64,000 bases of DNA from Neocallimastix lanati (nom. inval.) (GCA_016946835.1 JACVTC010000065.1:476001-540000), one strand, 5' to 3'; counted from the first letter of the stretch, positions 9,546 to 20,879 are shown. Notes: generated by a model not told the origin, from the letters alone. Made by a program: numbers and translations.

Positions 9546-11603
9546 TCTACTCATAACCTTAATAATTATAAAAATGATAAAAATAAATTAAATAAAAATT
9601 TTAATAATAATCTTAATAATTATGAAAGTAAAAATAATAATTTACATAAAGAACTTAATAATGATATAAATTACACTAATAATACTAATTATATTAATAA
9701 TTATGATAACAATAACAATTGCACTACTAATGACAACAACGAATCAACTTGGATCTATGATTCTGGTGCAATTGTTCATATTACTAATGACCGAAGTTTA
9801 TAACTAACTTTAAAAAATACAAAATTAATTTAACATGTGCCAACAATTCTGAAATGGAATTCGAGGGATTCGGTACATACAAAGGCTCAATTAACGGTTA
9901 TGACATTACCTTAAGTATTTTATTCTAGGAACGCAAATAAAAATTTAATTAGTGGTATACAATTTGCCTACACTGAATTAATATCAATTACTAAGCTTAT
10001 TAACAATGAGCCACACCTTATCATTACAGACAATGATAATAATATCATTAACACTTATAGATCAATTGATGGAAGAAACACATTTAGAATCAAAATAAAT
10101 AATAAATATAATAACTTAATTATGAACACCGATAATGATAATCTTTGGCATAGAAGACTTGGTCACTTCTATCACAAAGATTTATCAAAATTTATAAAGG
10201 AACACACCACAAGTCATAATAACAACGACAATAATTGTATTACTTGTGGAATAGCTAAAATGAAAAGGTTACCTCACAACAGAGTAACTCCTAAAGCTAC
10301 CAAGTTATTAGATATTATCCACTCCGACATTGTTGGTCCTTTCCCGGATTCATTTTTTGGTTTTAAATTCATCATTACTTTCATTGATGAATTCTCTAGG
10401 AAAGCTTGGATTTTCACAATGAAAAGAAAATCAGATGCCATCGATATTATTATTAATTTTTTCAAATATTTAAATAATCTTTTTCCAAATTATAAAATTA
10501 CTAATTTCAAATCGGACCAAGGCAAAGAATATTGTAGTAGAAGAGTCAACAAATTCTGTAAAAAGAATAGTATTAGAAAACTCTATTCTCCTCCAAGAAA
10601 TCCTCAAAATAATGGAATTGCTGAACGATTTAATCAAACCATTCTTTATTCCCTAAAATGTTTATTTAGCTGGAGTAAACTCAACATTAAATTTTGGGAT
10701 TTTGCTATACGTTATTCAAAATATCTTTATAATCTTACTCCTCATTCAGGAATAAATAATCAAATTCCCAATGAAGTATTTTATGGTACTCCCATTCATG
10801 TTAATCATATTAAAGTTTTTGGATGCATCGCTTATTATAAGGATTTCTCTCCCAAGAAAGGAAAATTAGATCCTAACGCTAAAAAAGGTTTTTTCTTAGG
10901 TTTCAGTAATGATTCAAATTCTTATTTAATTATGGACTATAATAATTTTTCTCTACATCAAGTAAGAGAAGTATTATTTCAAGAAGACACCCCTGCCTGT
11001 ATAACCAAAGATATTACAAAAAGAATTTCGCCTTATGTTAAAGACAATAATAATAAATTAAATTTATGCTTAGATTTATCTTTTATCAGCAAATTATTAA
11101 GCAATTATACAAATAATAATATACATAATTATAATAATATCAACAATTATGACAATAATGACGATAATTATTTTATTCCTGACAATAATAATATCATTAA
11201 TATTCCTGATAATCCACCTAATAATATTAATATTCATAATAATATTCCTAATAATAATATTCATAATAATAATTATTATAATATTAATCCTGATGATTAT
11301 TATGTTAATAATAATAACTTTAAAAATAATTTAAATATTGATAATTATAATATTTCAGATCAAAATAATAATAATAATTTTTCATATCAAAATAATGAAA
11401 AATTTTTAATTAATAAAAATTTGTCAAAAAATGAACAAAATTTAAATAATAATAATTTCAATAATAATTTTATTAATAATAATAATAATAATAATAATTT
11501 AATATACGATAAAATTTTTCAAATAATTTTATTAATTCTAATAACAATAATTTTATTGGCTCAAAAATTCAATACAATGGTAAAAATTTTTCTGATACAA
11601 TAA
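9546..11603 (+). pseudogene. Copia copy 1 protease and integrase
   Basis: The frame of gag continues through an Asn-rich linker to the protease active site WIYDSGAIVHITND (about 9750-9790), is broken after DRSL by TAA, and resumes as the pre-integrase zinc region (LWHRRLGHFYHKDL, then CITCGIAKMKRLPHN). The integrase core has all three acidic residues in context: HSDIVGPF, FKSDQGKEYC and NPQNNGIAERFNQT. A long Asn/Ile-rich linker follows from about 11040. The open frame ends at 11603 in a shifted reading; the true linker frame continues after an indel near 11510. Confidence 0.88.
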
Positions 11604-13575
11604 ATTCTGAATTTAATCAAAATTTAGAAAATTTTAATCAAAATACAAATACCAATACAATAACCAATGGAAATTTTTCAAACACCAAAAATTTTTCTAA
11701 TCCAAATCATGTACAAAATTCTAATAATAAAAAATTTTTAATTAATGAAAATTTTAATTCAAAAAATGATCAAAATTTTATAAATAAAAATTTTTTATCA
11801 GAAGATAAAAATAATAATAATAATATTAATAATTTTATTAATAATAATTCAAATAATAATAACATAAATATTTATAGAAATAATAAAAGAAAATCCAAAT
11901 TTACCAATAATAGTATTATTAAACACTTCAAACCTAATATTAATAATAATAATATTGATATTTACAATAATAATAATAATCATAATAATATTATTTCTTA
12001 TAATAATAGTCCTAATAATTTTAATTACAACAATGATAATTTAATTAATACTATTGAAACTGAAAATGAAGAAGTTCCGAAAACTTATCAAAAAGCTCTC
12101 AATTGTGATCATGCCGATGAATGGGATATTGCTATCCATGAAGAACTCAAAAATTTATACGATAATAATACAATGACTTTTGTTAAAAAACTACCAAGAG
12201 GAAAACAACCAATTTCTACAAGATGGGTTTTTGCAATTAAAAAGGATGCAAATAAAATTATTAAAAGAAAGGCCAGACTTGTTGCAAGAGGTTTTGCTCA
12301 AAGATACGGCATCGATTATGAACTTACATATAGTTCGACATTAAACGTTGATTGTATAAAATTCTCGCTTTTGCTGCTCAATTTCAATGGACTGTTTATC
12401 AATTAGATTTTAAATCTGCCTATCTAAACGCCGCCTTAGACAAAGAAATTTACACCGAAATTCCTTACGGCGATGAAAACTACGGTAAAGGCTATTGGAT
12501 TCTAAATAAGGCATTGTACGGCCTTAAACAATCAGGCCGCCAGTGGAATAAAACCATTACAAAATTTTTAACCGAAAACAAATTTCATCAATCCACCACT
12601 GATCCATGTGTTTTCTTTAAAAAGCAGAAGGATGAACTAACTTGTATTATAGGTCTTTATGTTGATGATATGCTAATTATAGGTGAAAATTTCGAAATTG
12701 TTAGAATTGTTTCAAGAATTAAAGATAACTTTAAGGTATCAAAATGTGGATTTGCTGACTTCATATTAGGAATCAAAATAGAAAGAGAAAATGATATTTA
12801 TATCTCACAAGAAGCATTCATTGATAATCTATTAAATAAATATAGTATAAATAATAAAAAGAAAATAAAATCACCATGTTCAGTAAATGAAAATAATGAA
12901 GATAATGAACCTGTTGACAAAATAAAATTCAAAAGTATTATCGGATCCTTAATTTATCTTGCAAGATGCACACGTCCAGACATTGCATTTGCTGTTAACT
13001 TTGCCGCTAGAAAATCAGAAAATCCAACTCAAGCCGATTGGAAAAAAGCTATTAAAATATTAAAATACTTAAATGGAACAAAACATTATAAAATAAGATA
13101 TGACGGTAAAGGTAAAATAAATGCGCATACAGATTCGGATTTTGCCGGTGATCCAAATGATAGAAAATCTACTTCAGGACACATTATCTTAATGGGTACA
13201 AATCCTATTTCATGGTATTCTAAAAAACAAACAACTGTCGCAACGTCTACTGCCGAAGCTGAATATTTAAGTACTACAAAATGTATTAAGAAAGTATTAC
13301 AAATTAAAAATTTATTTTATGAATTATTTGGAGAAACTGAAACTATTGACATATAAACGGATAATGAAGCAAGCAAAAGTAGCATTGAAGCAGGTCATTT
13401 AAATCCAAAGCTTAGACATATTAGTGTTAGCTACCATTTCAACAATGAAAATATATTAAATAAAAATGTTCAACTAAAATATATTAGTACAAATGATATG
13501 CTGGCCGATCCATTAACCAAAAACCTTAATGGAAACAAAATAACTAATTTTACAAATAAAATTTTTATAAAATAA
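11604..13575 (+). pseudogene. Copia copy 1 reverse transcriptase and RNase H
   Basis: An Asn-rich linker leads into RT at about 12070 (EVPKTYQKALNCDHADEW, STRWVFAIKK, KARLVARGFAQRYGIDY). A frameshift lies near 12355; RT then continues (DFKSAYLNAALDKEIY, ALYGLKQSGRQWN) with the catalytic YVDD at about 12658-12669. RNase H follows (DSDFAGDPNDRKSTSGH; TSTAEAEYLS), with a TAA at 13354-13356 in front of TDNEASKSSIEAGHL. The natural end is TAA at 13573-13575. Only two lesions interrupt this half, consistent with a young copy. Confidence 0.9.
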
Positions 13576-13587
13576 AAAATTTAATTT

Positions 13588-13596
13588 GAGGGGGAG
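13588..13596 (+). other. Polypurine tract of copia copy 1
   Basis: GAGGGGGAG immediately precedes the TGTTAAC start of the 3' LTR. This is the expected plus-strand primer site. Confidence 0.85.
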
Positions 13597-13827
13597 TGTT
13601 AACTTTAATATAAAGTTATATTCTAGCTTAGGTTTAATAAAATATTAAATTAAATTATATTAAATACATTGTAATTATAAATTAAATATAAATTAATATG
13701 TATCTAGAACAAGCCACAATTAAATATAAATACATGTAATTTTCTCTGTACTTTAAATCTTTGTTAACCATTTATTTATATTCTATAAATAATAAATTTA
13801 TATTAATTAATAAAACAATCTTTAATA
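13597..13827 (+). repeat. 3' LTR of copia copy 1
   Basis: Starts TGTTAACTTTAATATAAAG and ends CAATCTTTAATA. Direct repeat of 8213-8446. Confidence 0.92.
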
Positions 13828-13959
13828 ATTATATTAAATGAATATATAATAATAAATTAAATAAATTATCTAGTATTAATTTAATGATGTAATATATAGT
13901 AACTAGATAATTTATTTTGAACTAATAATAATTATTTTGAAGGAAATAATTATAATTTC

Positions 13960-14868
13960 TTACGCACACGTGATTTATATCTATTATCCTTAATTTACAA
14001 AATTAGATTTTGTAAAGGGGAATAATAGTATAAATCGTTGAAAATTATGAGATTAAAAGAAGATTTAAATAAAAAAATGTTTTATAACACTAAAATAGTT
14101 ATATAAGAAAATTTTATTTTAATCTTAAAATTTATAATTTTATTTATTAATTATTATTTTTATATGAATTAATAATAAAGAAAATTATTATTAATAAAAT
14201 AAAATATTTATTATTTATAATAATTTATTTAACATTCTAATTATAAAAAATAGATTATTAAAATATCTAATTAACTAAAATATTTAAAATAATTTATTGA
14301 GCTTTTTAATAACAAAGTATAATTTATAGGAAATATTAACATGTTTTTATATTTTTCAATAATTTTAAACTATTTACATTTAAAACAGTAAAATAAATAA
14401 AATAATTAATTGTTATAAATATTTACAAATAAAGTATTAAAATAAATAAGTTTTAATTAGGATTTGTTTATAAAAGTTATTTTAAAAATAATTAAAATTG
14501 AAGTTAAGTTATAAAAATAAATAATTATTAATTATAAAAATTAAAAGAAATTTTAAAACTATTTGTTATAAGATTTTAAATTTTGTTTGTTTATAATTGT
14601 TTTTTTACAATAATTGTTTATTATTTACAAGATTATTACTTTATTTGTTTATTATATATAAAGAATATTAAATATTAATTTATTTTAGTTTTTAATTAAA
14701 ATAGTTAATGATTAATTATGTTGTCATTATTTTTATTTTAATTTATTTTATTTAATTAAATTTTTAAAATGGATTTCGCTTTTAGAATGAATTAATTTTT
14801 GGGTTAAGTTAAATAAGAATTTGTTATTTATTATTTATTTTAATTTTATAATTTCGTTATTTATCAAT
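13960..14868 (+). mobile_element. Fragment of the long-LTR family (same as 26657-27608)
   Basis: This stretch aligns with 26657-27608 over nearly its whole length: GTGATTTATA, the hairpin at 13972-14036, CATGTTTTTATATTTTTCAA, AATTATAATTG-like AT runs and the end GGGTTAAGTTAAATAAGAAT. The 26.6-kb copy sits inside a precisely bounded insertion that begins TGTAACG. The 14-kb copy has lost its outer ends, so I call it a fragment. Confidence 0.65.
13972..14036. other. Imperfect hairpin in the long-LTR family, copy A
   Basis: Outer arms GATTTATA...TATAAATC enclose arms around TATTATCC/GGAATAATA and a perfect inner stem TTTACAAAA/TTTTGTAAA (13994-14002, 14008-14016) with loop TTAGA. The copy at 26660-26723 keeps the fold with a compensating pair change in the inner stem. 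Confidence 0.7.
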
Positions 14869-14879
14869 TTCTCGGCCCC

Positions 14880-16206
14880 TAAGAGTTAACTTTCGTCCCT
14901 TGAAGGTTGTATTGTTTTCTTGTAGTACATAAGGAAAAATATTTTTTATGTGAGCATTTCTTTCAAGGAGTTTCCAGTTTGTGGATCTTCAAGAACTAAA
15001 GTATTGAATTTTTGTTTATTAACTACTTTGAAGACACCAAGGTGTCTTCAAAGAAATATGGTTGTTATATATTTCAATTATTCTTTAATTCCCTTTTTTG
15101 TTTTTTGATATAAACAATTATCATCTGGATCAATGTAAAGTCTGTACTTTTGTATACCTCTTCCTAATATAATATTAAAGAATGGATTTGTATTATCTAT
15201 TATGTAGAATTTTTCATTCACAGATAAGTTATTATTAATAGTTTCAGAAAGGTCACAATTATTAATTATTACATTTTCTAGTTCTTCAAGTGAATTTTTA
15301 GTTACAATGTTAACATTTGCACCTGTGTCGGAAAGTATTTTGACAGCTTTGTTTTCTATTTTTCCACATAATATAGGGATATTTAAATTTTGAATGGAAT
15401 ATAGTATTTTTTCAACATTTGGTTTACAGCTTTGTTCAAGATCTTTTCTTATAGATGGACTTGTTGATAATAGTTATGTTAACCAATGATATAAATTATT
15501 AATTTCATCTAGGATATTAAATTTATTTTCTGGCTTTAGTATTTGGATTTCTGTCATGCTTCGTTTGTTTCCTGTTTTTATTTTATCTGTAGTAGTATTA
15601 TGATAATTATTTTGCATATTATTAATTTTAATAGATATATTAGATTGTTGTTCGGCATTTTCAGTTGTTGGGATAACTTCGTTATTACTTCGAGATTCTT
15701 CATGTATTAAATTATCATTAGATATATCCATATCTTCATCCTCATTTATTATTTCTCTTCTTCTTTTATCTCTTATAGCTTTCTTTTGTTGTATAGGAGT
15801 TTTTATATTTAATTGATTTAAAATGGAAGGTTTTACTATGGATTTATTACTTGGTGGTATTTTATTTTTATCTAATGTATTCCTATTTAATTATTTTCTC
15901 TTTTGGACTGCGTTAATCATATAAGAATTTTCGTTTCCTTCATGTTCAATAATATTTTCTTGATTGTAGTTGTTTGTTGCGATTTTATTTATCTCGGGAG
16001 ATTGCGTACTCCTTATAATTAATTTAAATGATTTATTTATGGACATTCTTCAGCAACGTGGCCAATTCTTTGACAGTTTATGGAATAGTTAATTTTTAAT
16101 TCAGACAGTTTTCAAGTTATATCATCTAATTCTTTGTTAGTGTATTGGGAACCTTTTAAAGTTGCTCTTCTTTGTTCGTCTCCTTTATTAAATTTAATTG
16201 GATTAT
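14880..16206 (-). pseudogene. Ty3-like gag C-terminus and protease, minus strand
   Basis: On the minus strand, after the inserted LTR, the reading continues NNPIKFNKGDEQRRATLKG, KELDDIT, TGA, KLSELKINY and a zinc-knuckle remnant INCQRIGHVAEECP (first Cys replaced) ending in TAA near 16040. Further on, an Asn/Thr-rich stretch (15731-15474) leads to the aspartic protease: ILSDTGANVNIV at about 15350-15310, FNIILGRGIQKYRLYIDPDD near 15170, then decay. No RT is recognisable before about 14880. The order gag, knuckle, protease fits a Ty3/gypsy element running right to left. Confidence 0.75.
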
Positions 16207-17374
16207 TGTAACGAATCCTAAAATGTAAGAATCTATAATTATTTTTAAATAAAATAATTATCTTTTCTTAGTTAAAGTTATAATTATAACTTTATTTAAT
16301 TATATAATATTTATTCATTTAAATATTATTAATAATTTATTTAACTCCATATTAAATATTCAATAATTTAATACAACAAAATTTATTTAATTAATTATTA
16401 TTTATACATTTATAAATAATTATAGTTTATTTAATTATACATTTAATTGTTAAATTTATTAGTTTTAGTTTATTTATTTAATTAAATTGTAAACAAATAT
16501 ATTATGTATTCTAATATGTATTTTAATAATGTATTCTGTATTTTGTTTATTAATATCATTATGTTATTTTCCTTATTTGTAAATTTATAATTTTATGATC
16601 GAAATATCTTTTATTATTTTATTCTTTTATTTTCGATCAATTACATTAGATTAATGGATCGGTTAATTAGGGTTTTTCCCAATTACTTCTTAAAAGTAAT
16701 TGGTTTTACCTAATTGATACGATGATCGATATGGATAGAATATCGATCAAAAAATCTTATCTAGGTTTTTCTCTCTAATCTTTTCCTAGATAAGAGATCT
16801 GTTAAGATTAGAAAACATTTTTAATTTAACCTTATTTTTCAAAAAAAGTATAAATAAGGCTCTTGAATTCTCTTTGAGAAATCAAGAGTTATTATTATAA
16901 CAATTATAATATAGTAATAACATTAATAAATATTTTATATTTCTATTTTAATAAAATAAGTTTTAATAAAACAAATTTAAAAATAAAACAAAATAAAATA
17001 ATCCTTTCTCTTGACAATTCTGTGTTATTAGTTTATTATAATTAGTTATAATAAACTCTTTCTTATAAAAGATAAGTATAAATAGGTATGAATTTTCACT
17101 TGAAAATATTTCTCTTCGTGCTTTTATCGTATTTTAACGTAGTTTATTATTATTAGTAATAAAACATCTTTCTAATAAAACAAATTTTAAATAAATAATT
17201 AAATAAATAAAATAATAAATAAAACCAATATTACTAATATTTCAGCACCGACCTTCCTAATCAACAAAGGAATCAAGTGCTCCAATATTAATATTTTGTG
17301 TTTACTAATTCTTGTGTTTAGTTTACTTATTCTTATTGTCCTTTTAGTATTGGAACACCCAGGTTTCCGTTACA
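16207..17374 (+). mobile_element. Solo LTR (TGTAACG family) inside the minus-strand gag
   Basis: A 1,168-bp insertion beginning TGTAACGAATCCTAA and ending TTTCCGTTACA, flanked on both sides by the 5-bp duplication ATTAT (16202-16206 and 17375-17379). It has no coding content. A TATA module (TATAAATA at 17077, GTGCTTTTAT at 17118) lies about 250 bases before the end, as in the related copies at 23990 and 28767. TG...CA ends plus a 5-bp duplication make it a solo LTR. Bases 16250-17060 are an inverted near-copy of 22850-23690. Confidence 0.85.
17077..17127 (+). promoter_or_regulatory. Conserved LTR core promoter module, copy 1
   Basis: TATAAATA at 17077-17084, then a GAAAATATTTCTCTTCGTG-type stretch and GTGCTTTTAT at 17118-17127. 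Spacing is 41 bases from TATA start to GTGCTTTTAT start, against 43 and 41 in the two other copies. Confidence 0.65.
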
Positions 17375-18138
17375 ATTATAATAATTTTTGTTTGTCGTTT
17401 GACTATTGTTATTATTTGTTTTAGAATATTGAGATGAGTATTTGTTAAAGTAATTATTATCATTGTTTGAAATATTATTATAGAATGGTCTGAAATTATT
17501 ATTATTATTATTATTACTATTATTTGTTACTTTATTATTGCCATTACTATTATGAGAAATTTTAGAAGTAGACTCTTTTGGTTTTTGTTTATTATTCCCT
17601 AGTAAATTAAAAATCTTTTCTTTCTTCGAAGTGAAGTCCATGACTTCTTTTAAAGTTTTTGGTTCTTCTTCTAATAAATGTTCATACATTCTAGGCCAGT
17701 TTCTAAAGGCATTAATATAATATATGATTATAATATTCTCATTATTTACTAATTGAAGTTGGTTTACTAAGTCTAAAAATTTTATATCAAAATCGGCGAC
17801 CTTTTCACCCTTCTTTATTGTCATAGTTGAAATTTCATAGAATTTTACATTTCTTGGAGAAGAAGATTTATATCTTCTTTTTAGGTTAACTAGAATTTCT
17901 TCATATTTTTCTGGTTGAATTTTGTATAAGAAATTTATTACAATAGATCAAGCAGTATCAATTGTGAGAGTTTGAGAGTAATAAGAAATTCAGTTCTATC
18001 TTCATCTTTGACTTTATACTTTCTACACCAATGTTCAAAGGTGAATTTCCATTCCTCATATAGAACTTTTGGTTGACCTAATATAGGCAATCTTTTAAAA
18101 GTAATTGCTTTTGTGGTTTCTTCCATCCTTTCTTCCAT
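17375..18138 (-). pseudogene. Ty3-like gag, minus strand, N-terminal part
   Basis: An ATG at 18138 opens MEERMEETTKAITFKRLPIL with YEEWKFTFEHWCRKYKV, stops at 17938 and resumes in another frame (YKIQPEKYEEILVNLKRRYK, then GEKVADFDIKFLDLVNQLQL; NAFRNWPRMYEHLLEEEP). The capsid-like fold pattern and the Asn-rich tail match the gag at 35302 in layout. It is cut at 17375 by the solo LTR. Lesions are one frameshift near 17930 and the LTR. Confidence 0.78.
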
Positions 18139-18620
18139 TAAAATAGAGTAATTATGAAAAGAAATTTATTTAGGAAGCATAACTAAATGTTATATATATT
18201 TTTATTATAAATTATTTTAGTAAATTAGAAAAATTTTTGAATTATGAGAGAAGGACTATATATATATTATTTTTTTATAGGTAGTATTTTTTTTGTAATT
18301 ATTATTGTTAGTAGTAATATTTTTAATATTATTAATTCTTATTATTTTTAGTTTATCTTGATTGATATCCCGTCCTTATAGTGCGGTTTGTAGAATAATA
18401 TGACGTTTGGTCCAACTGATTATAGGAGTTTTACACTACGTCTACACCTAACTTAGATCTCTACTTATAATCAGCGCCTACTCCCCCGTATTGATTTTTA
18501 TTCTTCAGTCCGTTAGCTCTTACTGCAATAATACCCTAGTATTAAGGGTAAGAGATTCCTACTATAAGTATCAATCAATCAAGAGAACAGAAACAGTTCC
18601 TCCAACTAAATAATAAAAAT
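18139..18620 (-). other. Probable leader of the minus-strand Ty3-like element
   Basis: Upstream of the gag ATG (in minus orientation) this non-coding stretch contains an unusually G/C-rich island for this window (18370-18580, for example GTCTACACCTAAC and CGCCTACTCCCCCG). Position suggests an untranslated leader or LTR R-U5. I cannot fix the LTR borders or a primer site. Confidence 0.35.
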
Positions 18621-18807
18621 TTTTCTTTTTAATTGTCTTTCTTTAAATTTATTTTATTATATATATATTATTATTTTTTTTAAAAAAAATATTTTATACA
18701 ATAATATCCTAAAAAAAAAATTAAAAAAATAAAAGATTAAGTAGAATAATGATATTTATATAATTTTTTTATTATTTAAATATTTAAAGAAAAGTTAAAT
18801 TATAAAT

Positions 18808-19072
18808 TGTTAGAAATGAAGTTCAATATTATGTTTTATTTCTATAATATTATTACTATAATATTTATTTTATTATTGTAAAATTATTTTATATAACATT
18901 TATTGTATAATGTAATAATGTATTAAAATGTATTACAAAATTTTCTAATACGTTCATATAATAAAATTGTATATTGTAATTTTAAATTATGTAGAATGAA
19001 CTTATAATAAAATAATGAACTTGATGTTTAATATATCAAAATTTCATTTCAATTTCATAATAAAGTGTAAAA
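18808..19072 (+). mobile_element. Isolated copia-type LTR
   Basis: Starts TGTTAGAAATGAAGTTCAAT, resembles the LTR of copia copy 3 at its start, and ends just before a GATTAAGAGTCTCA primer-binding run. No matching 3' LTR is present in the window and the internal region behind it is not copia-like, so the element is a 5' remnant. Confidence 0.6.
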
Positions 19073-19086
19073 GATTAAGAGTCTCA
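19073..19086 (+). promoter_or_regulatory. Half-tRNA primer-binding site of the isolated copia LTR
   Basis: GATTAAGAGTCTCA, identical to the sites at 8447 and 59644, directly after an LTR-like block. It continues GTTTCGACTCTACA, which differs from the other elements. Confidence 0.65.
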
Positions 19087-19174
19087 GTTTCGACTCTACA
19101 AATATAATAAGTTTCAAAATAAATAAAATTGATTATAAAAATGTTACTTTTCAATATGTCACAATCATCCTTAA

Positions 19175-19596
19175 TAAAAGATATAATAATCTATATTTTC
19201 AATAGTTTTTAATTTTGAAATATCATTATTCGTTAAATAATGATGAGTTTTATCGAAATAATCATGATAATAATGAAAGTGTTTTATATTTTTAGAACAA
19301 CAAATAATATACTGTGCCATTTCTGAAAGATTTATTTTTCATCAACTTATACCATAGGATTTGTTAAAGCGATAAATTGTAATATCGACAATGACTTAAA
19401 AAGAAGTTTTAGTTGGGTCATTCAAATAATATATAAATTTTTTTATAATTCTATTATCAATAATACTTTCTAATATATCCATCAAAATAAACCAATGTAT
19501 ATGCTGATAATTAATATTGTTAGTATTGTGATTATTTTTATACATTTAATGATATATCAATTCTTCGATAATTTGATTACAATCAATAATGTTAAT
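19175..19596 (-). pseudogene. Unrecognised decayed ORF
   Basis: One minus-strand frame carries protein-like stretches INYQHIHWFILMDILESIID, FIYYLNDPTKTSF and MAQYIICCSKNIKHFHYYHD, broken by two TAA and a TGA-TGA pair. It is not a copia protein. Its style (Tyr/His/Ile-rich, stops scattered) recalls the decayed ORFs of 1270-6870, but no family can be named. Confidence 0.35.
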
Positions 19597-19632
19597 ACCA
19601 TTGAAAAAAGAATACTTTTATTTTCATTAGTA

Positions 19633-19735
19633 AAGATGGAATTATACTAATGAAATTATACTGATGGAACTATACTGATGGAATTATAATGATGGAATTA
19701 TATTGATGGGATTATACTAAATGGAATTATCCCTA
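19633..19735. repeat. 14-15 bp minisatellite
   Basis: About seven units of GATGGAATTATACT with point changes. It ends 22 bases before the AAAGT duplication that flanks copia copy 2. Confidence 0.8.
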
Positions 19736-19761
19736 ATTATCATTATCACAGGTAGAAAAGT

Positions 19762-20018
19762 TGTCAAAAATAACAAATTATTAAAATAATTATTAATTTA
19801 TTCTTAATATTGTAATAACCAATAAATTATATTTATAACATTCTAAAAAGTATAAAATTGAGTAATTATGTTAAATTTTAAAAATATACTTTTGATCTTA
19901 TAATAAAATACCTCTAACAAAGACATAATTATGAAATACAAATAAATATTTATTTTGTAAATTTTATGTGTCTAATTATTGATATTTTAAATAAGTGTTT
20001 ATTAACTTATTTTTGAAA
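19762..20018 (+). repeat. 5' LTR of copia copy 2
   Basis: Starts TGTCAAAAATAACAAATTAT and ends TTATTTTTGAAA. Direct repeat of 32443-32699. Confidence 0.93.
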
Positions 20019-20032
20019 GATTACGAGTCTCA
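20019..20032 (+). promoter_or_regulatory. Primer-binding site of copia copy 2 (variant)
   Basis: GATTACGAGTCTCA directly follows the LTR and differs from the other three sites by one base (A to C), at an anticodon position if the half-tRNA pairing is right. It may be a mutation or mark use of a different tRNA half. Confidence 0.65.
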
Positions 20033-20314
20033 GTCTCATCCGATTGAATAAAACGAAAAAGCTAAGTATATCATTATATATAAGAATAGAATATTATTCA
20101 AATAATACAATTTTTTAAACCATTAGGATAATAATCATTACTTATTTATTTATATATTTAATATTTCATTTATCTTATAATATTTATAATATATGACTAA
20201 ATAAAAAAAATAAATTATACACAAATATATCTCCCAGACATCAGTAATATAATAAATAAATAAATAAAAATGTCTAATGTGATTCAATTAAAATTAAAAA
20301 AAAAAAAAACATAA

Positions 20315-20625
20315 AAATTTTTAAGCTATATTGTTAAACTGAAAATTAAAACAAAATTGATAGTTACGAAATTCAATCAAAAATAAAATATTAAATATGT
20401 CAGCTATATAATTTAAGTGAAAATATGAAACTTCATAAGCTGAAAATAAATTTAAAACTGTCAGCTATTAAATAATATAAGCTGAAGATAAGTTTATTAT
20501 TGTCAGCTATATAACAATACAAGCTGAAGATAATTCCATAAAAAATAAAACAGTTAGTTATTTAACAATATAAGCTGAAAATAAATTTAAAACTGTCAGA
20601 TATATAACAACGTATACTGAAAACA
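20315..20625 (+). repeat. Array of small hairpins in the leader of copia copy 2
   Basis: TCAGCT or a one-base variant occurs at 20400, 20461, 20503, 20552 and 20595. Each is followed 15-40 bases later by AGCTGA or a variant, so each pair can fold as a 6-bp stem with an AT loop. The spacers AAATAAATTTAAAACTG repeat as well. It lies in the untranslated leader, between the primer-binding site and gag. Confidence 0.7.
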
Positions 20626-20660
20626 AAATCTAATATAAATTAATAATTACATTAACAACA
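20612..20660. repeat. 49-bp duplication, left copy
   Basis: Identical over 49 bases to 24199-24247, beginning GTATACTGAAAAC and ending ATTACATTAACAACA. The two copies flank exactly the chromovirus fragment at 20661-24198. Confidence 0.9.
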
Positions 20661-20879
20661 TTTAAAGATAAGTTTGGAAGAAACCAAGAACCACCACCAA
20701 TTGTCATTAACAACGAAGAAGAGTACGAAGTTGAACAAATATTGGACAAACGAACTCACTATGGGAAAATCCAATACTTGATAAAATGGAAAGGGTATCC
20801 GCTTTCAGAAGCTTCTTGGGAACCTGAGGAAAATCTTATTTGCCTCAAACTCTTGAAAAAATTCAATAAAAATAATTAA
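20661..20879 (+). CDS. Chromodomain from a Ty3/gypsy integrase C-terminus (partial)
   Basis: Open from the left junction to TAA at 20877-20879, 72 codons, no start codon of its own. It encodes a linker ([15 protein letters not shown]) and a whole chromodomain: [31 protein letters not shown]. The three aromatic cage positions are present (Tyr of EYEVE, Trp and Tyr of KWKGY), as in HP1-like domains that bind methylated histone H3 Lys9. In chromoviruses this domain directs integration to heterochromatin. The rest of this element is missing on the left. Confidence 0.9.
   Translation, partial: FKDKFGRNQEPPPIVINNEEEYEVEQILDKRTHYGKIQYLIKWKGYPLSEASWEPEENLICLKLLKKFNKNN

Larger units (their letters stand above)
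8213..13827 (+). mobile_element. Ty1/copia LTR retrotransposon, copy 1 (nearly full length)
   Basis: Two nearly identical direct repeats (8213-8446 and 13597-13827) bracket gag, protease, integrase, RT and RNase H in copia order. The 5' repeat is followed at once by a primer-binding site and the 3' repeat is preceded by a GAGGGGGAG polypurine tract. The two LTRs differ by about three substitutions and one small indel, so insertion was recent. The coding part carries a few stops and frameshifts. The five bases on each side (GATAT, ATTAT) do not match, so no clear target duplication remains. Confidence 0.93.

Noticed and set aside
11149-11334. Ile-rich ORF inside the copia linker
   Set aside because: Out-of-frame reading of the AAT-rich Asn linker.
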